A model generated the notes under the pieces. The model had not been told where the DNA came from, did not search any database, and saw only the letters and a program-made list of their open reading frames with translations. Positions 41,233 to 49,190 of a DNA stretch of 64,000 nt are shown in pieces (position 1 is the stretch's first letter; each line of letters begins with the position of its first letter). A program made the position numbers and the translations under genes. Location of the stretch: contig CM041083.1 in assembly GCA_023079485.1 (NCBI GenBank), forward strand, positions 170,606,451 through 170,670,450, in the 5' to 3' direction. Origin of the DNA: Archilochus colubris (lineage: Eukaryota > Chordata > Aves > Apodiformes > Trochilidae).

Positions 41233-44200
41233 ATATACATCTATGGCATACCCAACAGGCTGAAGAAAGAAAAGTTAGAAGAACCACCACGGGGGGTGGT
41301 GGGTTTTTTTTCTGTTGCTTTTACTGGGTTGGTTTTTTTGATATAGGAACTCATAACAGTGTTACCCTCTTTAGTAGGGAAATTTTGCTAATTAATTTTA
41401 CATACAACATTCTGTCAAGCAGTTCATTTTTAATATCTATTATTTCAAGTCACTGAAGTTTTAAAAAAAAAACCAAACATTCTAGAGAAATAAAGGTTAC
41501 AGTTTTCAAAGTAGATACACGCCACTCTGTCTATATTTAAAAGGCCATGCCCTGATAACAGGCATAGAAAGAGAGCCTCAAATGGTGTTCTAAAAACTGA
41601 ACAGGGCTAAAGACTTAAAGATACCGGCACGTCTTTAAGGGCAACTATATACAGGTTTAAGGAAAGCTGGGAGTTAATCTAAACAAGGTATTACATGGGT
41701 CAGATGTTTTTTCAAAGGCAACTAAATGGAATTTTACAGCTTCTTCACTGGCCCAATTATGTCATCACTTCTTTCTCCTGCCTTTTCCCTTGCCAGGTTT
41801 AGAATCACTTGGGACTTATTGATAAGTCTTCAGTGACATATGTGTGTGTGCACAAGACAAAGATAAACGGGCATTTTAAACACATATTTACCATATACCT
41901 GCTTCTTAAATGTTTATATATTTTTACAATAAACTACACTTCCTGTAAAACAGGCAATAAACTTAACAACAGGCAAAAAAATTAAACTCTAACTAGAGAC
42001 ATCCAATAGCCAGAGAAATGAAAAGCCAAGCAGAACAAGGTTATCTTGCACTACCTTCAGCAAGTGATCAGATCTAAGCCCCAGACCACAAGAAACTCCA
42101 GTCAGCATGATAATATAAATAATATCTTGTTCTGAAACTCCCTGGATACAGAAACAGATGCAATCTCGCTAAGTTTTCAATGTTACGGGCAGATATGCAG
42201 AGAAAAGTGCCACTTTAAATTATCTAATTGTACACAAAAGTAACCTGACCACTACTGCCATGCAAAAAACCCCACAATTATTTTTGGTGTCCATTTAATA
42301 GAGTCATATCCTGCCCCGTGTAAAGAATCTAAATGATTTTCCAACTGCAGCTAAACAAAAGTGTAGTCTACCTGGAGATGACAGATTGAACAAAGACGCA
42401 ACGTGCATGGGAGAAGAAAGGATATGATCCTTGGCCAGCCAAATAACAGAGGAAGGAGGTATTTCTGGCTATTGTTACCCTGAGGGATTTAAACATTCTG
42501 GAAAAACTACCTATCACGACAACAGCTAACATATGCTCTTAAAATCAGTGTACAGTCACATGCCAGATGTCATTTTCCAAAACACTAAGTATCAATGAGT
42601 TTATGATTCTCTCAGCTAGCATCCCCCGAAAGAGTAGGGAGATTTTTTTGGTTGGGAAAAAAAAGAAAAACACCACTACAACATAAGAACAACCCCAGAC
42701 AAAAACCTACAGACCACGAGAACACACCACCAAACAAACACTAGTCAGATCCATGAAGTGAAGGATTAGTGTTCTGGTTTAGAAATATAGAAAGAAGGCA
42801 AATCAAAAAACATTACTGAGAAAACTGACTGCTAGTAGCATAATGGTGACACTGTGGGCTTTAACACCTCAATCCGTCTTCTACCACCTTCACATACTTA
42901 TTGACTAAAAAACAGAATCAGAATTAAACAGTGTTGGAACTTGTCTTCTAGCACTCCTGGAAGACAAGCTGCTACTCATTATAGCTCCCTGGCATCTTAG
43001 AAAGACGTGATGAAAGCCACTAAGGCAGTCAACACCTCATGATCAACATAATCAGAGACTGCTGATAGAGTTAGTATTTTCAATATTAAGGAAAGAATCC
43101 AGCCTCTCCCAGTAACCTGGTTTATTATTTTTTTAATAAGGCTTTGCCACTGGTATTACTCTTGATTTATGCTATAGCACCAAGAAGATATTTAAGCAGT
43201 TCCCCTGCCATTGCAATGCCATTTCCCCCACCTTGTAAGTATTTAGTGCTTTATTTTGTCTCCTGAGTCTCAGTTTTTCTTTTCTGGTGTTCTTGCCCAT
43301 CCTCTCCCACATTCTCAAGGCAAGTTAATAAAGATACTTCTCCAGTAACGTAGCTTCTTCTTAGGACAAGAAGTTCTTCAGGAGAACCACCACAATCTTC
43401 CCATCCATTTCTAAACACATTATCACAAGGAGTCCTCAACACTGTGAGGAATTTCCGTGTGTAATTAATATCAAACAATTGCACTTTAAAACTGCGGTTC
43501 CGATGGCTACAGCCTGCACACACAAGTGCCCTTCACAACTGACACAGATCTCTGCACATGCTGTCAAAGAACAGAGAACATTCACATGAACATACTATTC
43601 AGACCAGCCAGTGGTCAGTTACCTGCAAAGGTGAAGGTGGGAGAACACACGCAGTTTCCTACTCTTGACTTCACAGAATTGGTGCACCAGATTCCAAGGC
43701 TCACCACTCCTCCGTAGGCCTGAGTGGCTCTTGCCATGGCTCCATGCTTTGAAGCAAAACCACCAAGACCAAAAGTGCCCTAAGTTCAATTTAAAGAGCC
43801 ACAACAGTGTTGCTGAACCTCCCTTTTCCCACCATACTCATTTGCCTAAAGCACTGCTTGGCTGTCAAAGAGAAGACTTCTACATATACCACAGACTCGC
43901 AACTGGTTCAACCTGAGTAAAGTCAATACTTGAAAAAAAAGAAGCTGATGCAGGATGAAGTCTAGGCTTGTGAAAAAGAAACACAATCTACCTTAGAATA
44001 AATATTAATTATTCCAGTATAGTAATCTAAACTACAATCACCACTAGCATACCCACATTCCGCAGTATTCTTTAGTCTTCCTCTATACAATGGGAACGTA
44101 CACAATGTCACAGATTGCTAAACACAGTTTACCCACGCAGTAGTTTCAGAGCATCATCAATACAACCCACCCCCTCAAGAGTAAAGCAAGTATTTTAATA

Positions 44201-44351
44201 TATACCTACATGCACTGGGACCCAAGAAACAGTAATTCTTATTAGACAAAAACATCACACCACTTCAGTGCACAGAATGGCTGCAACGAGACCTTCAAGT
44301 TAGCGCAAACCAAACTATCAGACAGCATCTTTGAATAAAAGTTACAAGCAC
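41233..44351. other. Intronic, close to exon 1; no exon recognised
   Basis: Small inverted repeats are present: CTTAAAGA/TCTTTAAG at 41614-41639 and CCACCAC/GTGGTGG near 41284-41300. A minus frame at 43251-43523 has mixed composition but begins at GTG and has no known relative. The first kilobase of intron could hold regulatory sites that cannot be named here. Confidence 0.55.
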
Positions 44352-44359
44352 TCTTACCT
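44352..44359 (-). other. TSC22D1: Splice donor at the end of TSC22D1 exon 1
   Basis: Read on the minus strand the junction is GATGAGAG|GTAAGAGTGC, a near-perfect match to the vertebrate donor consensus. The last exon base is 44358 and the intron begins at 44357. The exon ends after two bases of a codon (AG). This fits the known continuation of the human protein, where the next residue after DGEDE is serine (AG plus a pyrimidine). Confidence 0.93.
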
Positions 44360-47230
44360 CTCATCCTCACCATCTACGAGGGGCGTTGTCAGAGGCAGCA
44401 CCTTCAGCGGAAAGAGGGAAGCAGAGGATGGCATGTTGCTGCTACCACCATCCGAGACAGATGATGCTCCAACACCACTCTCACCGCTGGCAGCTTGAGG
44501 TAAACCCACCAAGGAAGGTTCTGTAGGGCGCCTGCCATCTTCCATTTGGCTTGCAATTGACTGAGCTAGTGATTGTGCAGGGAACTGGGTAGAGCTGAGC
44601 GGTATCTGCTGTGGCACACTCTGTGCCACTGGCATACCTATACTTGTTGATATCAAGGGGGGCTGACTAACACTTTGAGCCAAATTCCCATTCTGCACAG
44701 TCGAAGCTTGCGCTATATTCTGCGGCTGTCCCAAACCTATGGAAGCAGAAGGTATGCCAGGAGGCACAGCTGAACCAGCCTGACTTGGTGCAGGAACAGT
44801 ACTAGCAGCCGGTATAGGGCTAACTGCAGGCAGCTGCTGGCCGGTCATCCCCTGGACTACAGAATCCACTCCTTGTGCCTGCGGCTGTACAGGTAACAAG
44901 GTGTTTTGCTGAGCAATGACCATTTGCTGAGGAAGGCCTGAAGTGCTAGCCTGTAATCCCTGCTGCATTATTCCTGTCTGCACAGGCTGCACTACTTGTG
45001 AAGATGGAGGAGCAGCCGTTGACGGCATAACTGGAGGTGGAATTTGGCTTGCAGCAGACGGTGGCTGCACCACAGTGGCTACACTTCCTTGCTGCCCAAC
45101 ATTCAGCATTTGACCACTGGTACCTACACCTGGTATCCCTGCTGGAGCGTGTGCAACAGGCTGAGCTGGGGCAGCAGCTGGATGTGCTTGTACTGAAGGC
45201 TGCATGCTCTGCGCTGGGGCGACGGGAACCGGTTGCCCTGCTCCTACTCCTGTAGAGCTGGGCTGCATGGCAGGGGCTGGAGTCTGAAGGATCTGCTGAT
45301 GTTGAATGTAGTCTGGCATAGCCCCCGTGACAGAGTTTTGGTTCCCGGGCTTAACGTGACCTGCAGCCATCTGTGTAGGAACTGTCTGTTGCTGCTGTTG
45401 TTGCTGTTGCCCGTACTGCAACTGCTGCTGCTGTACAACTGGCAAAGTCTGCACAGGCTGCGCCGGCTGAGAATACGGGAGCTGCTGTTGAGCCATACTT
45501 GGAATGGCAGGTTGCTGGTGGCCCAGAGATTGGGATACACCTAGGATATTAACTGGGGCTGGCTGAACCCCAGTCACAGTGGTTAGACTGGCCTGTGCAG
45601 GAGGTTGGACCCCTGGCTTCTGCTGTGGATAGTTTACTTCTTGAGAATGCAGCTGGACTTGTGCAAGCTGTGATTGAGAAACACTCTGTGGTATACTGGA
45701 TGCTGGAATTGCCGGAGGAGCAGTGCTGCTAAAATCCATCTGCTGTGGACCCACACCTTGAAAAGCTTGCTGCTGTACCACAGTAGGTGCTCCCATTTCT
45801 CCACTTCCCACACTTTCTGTATAGTGACTCAGTGTGCTTACATTGCTGCTAACAGAACTCCCACTGGTGCTCTCCCTTTCAGAAGTCACTTCAAGCGGGT
45901 TTTGTTTTATCGTCTCTACTGCTTTGTTTACTGCTACTCCTTCTGAAACTGCAACAGTGTTTTCTTTATCATAGAATTCAGTGCATGTCCATCGGCCTTT
46001 CTTGAAAGGTTCAGAACTAGAATCTAATTTTACAACCCTAAACCTTGAAGTGCCAGATGTAGGCTGCTGCTGGCTTGATCCCACTGCCATTCCTGCAGTT
46101 GGATTAGTAACATTGTTAATGACACTAGAGGAAGCACTCGTACCATTGCCAACACCACTCAAGATATTCACATTAACACTGCTGCTACTTCCAGACAAAG
46201 CATTTACATTACCAGTACTTGTAATGTTGCTTAAATTTATAGTACCAAGCACGTTGCTTGCCACACTAGAACTACCACCACCCATATTATTTAAGGTACT
46301 AGTTCCAGTAGCAGGACTTACACCTAAGCTGCCAAGAGTACTTGTGGTGCGGATATTAGACACGGCAGATGCCGGGGAACCAGTGGATGATGCAGCAGAA
46401 ACTGGTGCAGTTGATATAACATTGTCAGAGCTTCCAGTTGTTGATAGTTTTCTAAATGATGGGCTGGGTGGTGGTCCTCCAGAAACAGGGGCACTGCCCA
46501 CCCCAGGATGCGATGGATGATGGTGTCCATGATGGTGGTGGTGAAGATGGTGGTGGTGATGAACATGATGGGGGTGAACACTTCCATTGATCACAACACC
46601 CTGCTGTGGGTGATGAGGCAGAGGAGCATGCTGCTGAGGAAGATGAGGCTGATTTGGAGAAACAGCCCCAGGAGTCTCTGCCTCTTGGAAGTTATTTAAA
46701 GTCTCTTCAGAGGAGCTCCTCTCAGGTTCTCCCAAGTCAGTGGCCCTGGATAAAGAAACATCCAAGATTTCTGAAGATGACAGGTCTTCAGTGTGGGACT
46801 CATCCAGGTCATCGTAGCTTTCCGTATCCTCAGCTATGCTGTTATTAGAGCTCATACTTGCCGATATCTGAGCAGGGGTCACACTGGTAATTTGGAATCC
46901 ACTTTTCTTTTTCATTTGAGCTCCAGTCTGTGTAAGAGGCTGTGGCTGGAGCTGAGACTGCGAAAGGAGGTTCAGGCTTTGTGGAGGAGGGGGTGTCGGC
47001 TGTGGACCCGCTGATGAAGATGCTGCAGGAGATGGAGGCGGCGGCTGGACCAGCAAAGGCGGCTGATAATCCTCGGCGGAGAGGGCAGTGCTCCCAACGC
47101 CGGTACCTGGTGCAGTGGGAGCAGTAACGCAGCTGCTGCCGCTGCTACTGCTGCTGCCCCTTCTAGGAAACATTGCCGGGTGCGCCATCTTCCTAGCACT
47201 AATGTCTGCGGCTGAGTCAGGCTGGTGCAT
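44358..47230 (-). CDS. TSC22D1: TSC22 domain family protein 1, long isoform, first coding exon (partial CDS)
   Basis: This exon encodes the isoform-specific N-terminal 957 residues of long TSC22D1, a regulator of growth and survival. The C-terminal TSC box and leucine zipper come from later exons, which are not in the window. Recognisable blocks are: start [21 protein letters not shown]; a basic conserved block [15 protein letters not shown] at about residues 107-121; an acidic Ser/Glu block ([16 protein letters not shown] and following) at about 135-181; a His-rich stretch at about 216-241; [20 protein letters not shown] at about 395-414; a glutamine run at about 600-615; and a Q/P/S/A-rich low-complexity region up to a conserved end [19 protein letters not shown]. 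The ATG has A at -3, and an in-frame TAA lies 15 bases upstream at 47246-47248, which fixes the start. The frame runs into intron as R-stop, but AG|GTAAGA marks the real exon end at 44358. Expected full length is near 1,060 residues, close to the human protein. Known for the family: long TSC22D proteins dimerise and bind NRBP1/Madm, while the short isoform uses another promoter. No frameshift is seen. Confidence 0.97.
45386..45433 (-). repeat. TSC22D1: Polyglutamine coding repeat (CAG/CAA) in TSC22D1
   Basis: Residues about 600-615 are 13 glutamines interrupted only by LQYG, encoded by mixed CAG and CAA codons. The mixed codons limit slippage. It lies in the long Q/P-rich, probably disordered part of the protein. 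The human protein has its longest Q run further upstream, near the GEMGAPTVV block, where this bird sequence has only three glutamines, so the longest Q tract sits at a different site. Confidence 0.8.
46034..46045 (-). other. TSC22D1: RFxV-type docking motif inside TSC22D1
   Basis: Residues 396-399 read R-F-R-V, directly followed by [15 protein letters not shown]. The tetrapeptide fits the R-F-x-V/I consensus recognised by the conserved C-terminal domains of SPAK/OSR1 and WNK kinases. The block also corresponds to the second conserved motif of long TSC22D proteins, which in the fly Bunched A protein is needed for binding Madm (vertebrate NRBP1). The motif is seen directly; that this bird protein binds these partners is inferred from the family. 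Confidence 0.75.
46508..46585 (-). repeat. TSC22D1: Histidine-rich coding repeat (CAC/CAT) in TSC22D1
   Basis: Residues about 216-241 are mostly histidine, with runs of five broken by V, L and G. On the plus strand this reads as ATGGTGGTG-type triplets. A His-rich stretch is present at the same place in the human protein, so it is an ancient low-complexity segment, probably with lineage-specific length. Such tracts are slippage-prone and often vary in length between species. Confidence 0.85.
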
Positions 47231-47270
47231 TGTATCGGGTGTATTTTAAGAGTGCAATCCCCCGGTATGG

Positions 47271-47324
47271 AGAGAGAGACAGACAGACACAGAGACACAC
47301 ACACAGACACACACGCACACACAG
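47271..47324 (-). repeat. Compound GT/CT microsatellite in the 5' UTR
   Basis: The plus strand reads (AG)n then ACAGACAC/ACACAC units, so the leader would carry TGTGTG/CTCTCT repeats ending about 40 bases before the main start codon. It is imperfect, which makes it less variable than a pure dinucleotide run. Confidence 0.85.
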
Positions 47325-47583
47325 TTAGCTTTGCGCTCACGGCAGGGCAGAGATACAGCACGCACAACCCCCCCCCCGCTTCGGCTCCCGCAAAGCACGG
47401 GCTGAAGCGCCTCGGCACCGCCGCTAACCACCCCCCTCCCCTCCTCCTCCCCTCCGAGACAGGGAGGGGGCGAGGACCGGTCCTCCAGATTAGCGCCTCT
47501 GAATGTGACACTTTCAATCCTCCGCCATTCACTTTCTTTCTCCCTCTCCCCACCACCCCCTTCTGATTTCCACCGCCCTCCTG

Positions 47584-47614
47584 CCCTCCCCCCCTCCTGC
47601 CCCTCCCGCCCCCC
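47584..47614 (-). promoter_or_regulatory. G-run cluster in the 5' UTR (potential RNA G-quadruplex)
   Basis: On the sense (minus) strand this reads as a dense series of G runs with one- to four-base spacers (GGGGGGCGGGAGGGGCAGG and on). It lies about 350 bases upstream of the main start codon, so it would be in the mRNA leader if transcription starts near 48160. Such clusters can slow scanning ribosomes; this effect is inferred. Confidence 0.5.
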
Positions 47615-47666
47615 GACTGCGCCTCTCCTGGGGGGTGGGCAGCGGGCGGAAGAAATGCTGGAGGTA

Positions 47667-47692
47667 GCCAGCCAGCCAGCCGGCCGGCCGGC
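47667..47692. repeat. CCAG/CCGG tetranucleotide tandem repeat in the CpG island
   Basis: Three CCAG units pass directly into three CCGG units (GCCAGCCAGCC then GGCCGGCCGG). It looks like one tetranucleotide array in which A and G variants have separated. The CCGG half is palindromic. Confidence 0.8.
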
Positions 47693-47806
47693 AAGCCCCA
47701 GGGTCGAGCCCCTTGCTCCCCGCGGCTCACTCGGGCGCCGCGGCTCGCCGGTAGCCGGCACAACCGCCCTCAGCAGGGCGGGCGCCGCCGCCGGGCCGCC
47801 GCCTCC

Positions 47807-47986
47807 TCAGCGGGGCGAGGGCAGCCGGCGGGCCCTCAGGGCAGCCCGGCAAGGCGGCCGGCGCCCCTCGCCATCACAGCTGTAGTAGTAGTAGTAGGAG
47901 AGAGCAGATACGTACAGGACTGGCGCACAGCAGGGCGGCAGCGGCAGGCTGAGCCGGGCAGGGACATCCCCGTCAGTGGCAGCCAT
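47807..47986 (-). CDS. Candidate upstream ORF of 59 codons in the TSC22D1 leader
   Basis: An ATG at 47986-47984 sits in an ideal Kozak context (GCCATGGC) and opens 59 codons, starting MAATDGDVPARLSLPLPP and ending at TGA 47807-47809. It contains five tyrosines in a row from the (TAC)n repeat. It is in the same frame as the main coding region but closed well before it. It matters only if the mRNA starts upstream of 47986. There is no sign that the peptide is conserved, since no comparison could be made; a role in limiting translation is more likely than a functional peptide. Confidence 0.3.
   Translation of the reverse strand: MAATDGDVPARLSLPLPPCCAPVLYVSALSYYYYYSCDGEGRRPPCRAALRARRLPSPR
47882..47896. 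repeat. (GTA)5 trinucleotide repeat
   Basis: Five GTA units on the plus strand (TAC on the minus strand) lie in the GC-rich leader region. They encode the tyrosine run in the candidate upstream ORF. Confidence 0.8.
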
Positions 47987-48188
47987 GGAGCTGAATCATT
48001 TTGGGTATGAAAGAGACGGAATAAGGAGGGAAGAAAAGCAGCAGCAGCCCAACAAGAGAGTCCATGAAAAGGAGGGAGGGAGGAAGGGGGAGCCAGCCAG
48101 GCAGCCTCTCTCTCCTCCCTCTGTGTCTGGCTGTCTCTGGAGGAGGCTCCGCTCCGCACGCTCTTCCTTCCCCCTCCGCCTCCTCCCC

Positions 48189-48196
48189 CTTTATAA
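48189..48196 (-). promoter_or_regulatory. TATA-like element for minus-strand transcription
   Basis: On the minus strand the sequence reads TTATAAAG within purine-rich flanks, the only clear TATA-like match in the GC-rich island. Initiation would be expected near 48158-48165. CpG-island promoters often lack TATA and use spread start sites, so this could be incidental. Confidence 0.4.
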
Positions 48197-48432
48197 CAGG
48201 CGGCACCCGCTCTCCCTCCGCAGAACCGCGCCTGGGATCAGTCCTCCTCCCGCGTGCGCGTCTGCCTCGTCCTTTCTTCTTCCCTCCGGGTCTCTCCCGG
48301 CTTCCCTGCCACCGCGGGTCTCTCCCCCTCCCGGCCCCGTCTCCTGAGCGGAGCGTTGGAGGAGGGCGCTGCGCCGAGGTGCAGGGGGGAGGGGAAAGCT
48401 CGCCAAAGGGGAGGGCAGGCGAGAGACAACGT

Positions 48433-48457
48433 AAGATGGCGGCCGCCGCGCATGCGC
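48433..48457 (+). promoter_or_regulatory. YY1 motif (AAGATGGCGGC) followed by palindromic NRF1 motif (GCGCATGCGC)
   Basis: AAGATGGCGGC at 48433-48443 is an exact match to the extended YY1 site, and GCGCATGCGC at 48448-48457 is a perfect NRF1 palindrome. In many vertebrate CpG-island promoters the YY1 site lies just downstream of the start site, in the sense orientation of the transcript. Here it points to the plus strand, away from TSC22D1, which suggests a divergent start near 48400-48430. Confidence 0.75.
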
Positions 48458-48598
48458 GCCCTGCTGGCAGACATAAAGCCCGTCTGGCCGAGGCCGACGG
48501 AAATAGGTTCGGCTCGAGTGGCGGAAATTGCCGAGCGGCGCCGAGCCCGCGGAGGGGGAAGGGTGGGGGGTTGTCCCCGTGTGGAGGCTCTCCAGGCT

Positions 48599-48625
48599 GG
48601 GGAGGGGGTGCGGGGCGGGGAAGGG
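48599..48625 (+). promoter_or_regulatory. G-quadruplex-capable G-run cluster with GC boxes
   Basis: The segment has five runs of three or more G separated by one to three bases (GGGGAGGGGG, TGC, GGGGCGGGG, AAGGG). It contains an Sp1-type GC box (GGGGCGGGG). It sits about 450 bases upstream of the TATA-like element on the non-template side for a plus-strand transcript. G4 formation is inferred from run spacing only. Confidence 0.55.
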
Positions 48626-49190
48626 CTGTGGCCATGGTGACCGGGCAGGCAGGCAGACCCCCCACCAGCCGCCTCGTCTCCCCCGCCCCGAGGTGCCCCT
48701 CTACTGCCTCTTCTTCGGTCCCGCAGCATGACTGTGCCTCACATGACCCGCCGCCGCTTCCCTCCCCCTCTCCTCAGCTCCGTTGCAGATTTATTCAAGT
48801 TATTCATCACCTTCTCCTTCCTCCCCTCCCTCGGTCCAGAATATTCCTGCCCGTTCCTTCCCCGCCGCCCATGGAGAAAGCGGAGGCGCTTCGCTCGGGG
48901 ACCTCCTTCCCCTTTGTGCCCCCCGCCGCTCGCATCCTTGCCCCCTCCGGCGGGGGTCTTCGCGGGTGACTCCCTTCACACCCCGAAATGGCCGCCGCCC
49001 ATCCACCCTCCTTCATGCCCGCTCTGTTGGCCGGGCGGGAGGACGGTGTCTCCGGGGGGTGGCTGGAGGCCCCCGGCGTTGGCAGGGCGGGAGCTACGAG
49101 CAGGGAAGCAGCGAAACGGTGTGGGAGACGGCGGGCTGTGGCGGGGCGGAGGACACGACGGTGCCGAGGGGGAAGGGCGGCCGGGTCAGG

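Larger units (their letters stand above)
1..44357 (-). other. TSC22D1: TSC22D1 intron 1 (5' part), open-ended at the window edge
   Basis: All sequence to the left of the splice donor is AT-rich, with stops in all frames at short intervals. None of the short translated frames resembles the TSC box ([22 protein letters not shown]-type residues) or the short-isoform first exon. The remaining exons must therefore lie beyond position 1, and the intron exceeds 44 kb. In human the same intron is also very long. An unannotated non-coding exon or enhancer cannot be excluded. Confidence 0.85.
47231..48160 (-). other. TSC22D1: Probable 5' UTR of TSC22D1 long transcript
   Basis: The region lies between the start codon and a TATA-like element about 960 bases upstream. 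The outer limit is inferred: it assumes initiation about 30 bases after the TATA-like element and no intron in the leader. It contains a (GT)n-like repeat, G-run clusters on the transcribed-sense strand, (TAC)5, and several upstream AUGs at 48065, 47999, 47986 and 47967. If transcription starts closer to the coding region, most of these AUGs would be excluded. Confidence 0.5.
47040..49190. promoter_or_regulatory. TSC22D1: CpG island covering the TSC22D1 long-isoform promoter and 5' UTR
   Basis: CpG dinucleotides and G+C are sharply enriched compared with the AT-rich DNA on both sides. The island starts inside the 5' end of the coding exon, covers the whole likely 5' UTR and ends near 49190, where composition returns to background. 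It contains GC boxes (for example GGGGCGGGG near 48612), a YY1 motif, a palindromic NRF1 motif and a TATA-like element. This is the usual layout of a housekeeping-type, possibly bidirectional promoter. The edges are judged by eye. Confidence 0.9.

Noticed and set aside
45981..46520. 179-codon plus-strand frame opposite the TSC22D1 exon
   Set aside because: It is the antisense shadow of the Ser/Asn/Thr-rich coding region.
47246..47761. 171-codon frame ending 15 bases before the TSC22D1 start, in the same frame
   Set aside because: It starts at GTG, contains no methionine, and reads through CpG-island and microsatellite sequence. Its stop is useful only as evidence for the main start.
46972..47763. 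Long open frame overlapping the TSC22D1 start (263 codons, minus strand)
   Set aside because: It begins at TTG and has no internal ATG. It runs through GC-rich leader and the out-of-frame 5' coding region, so it is a composition effect.
48064..48969. 301-codon plus-strand frame in the CpG island
   Set aside because: It is rich in P, R, G and S as expected from GC-rich DNA, with no domain. The likely divergent start lies inside it, downstream of its ATG.
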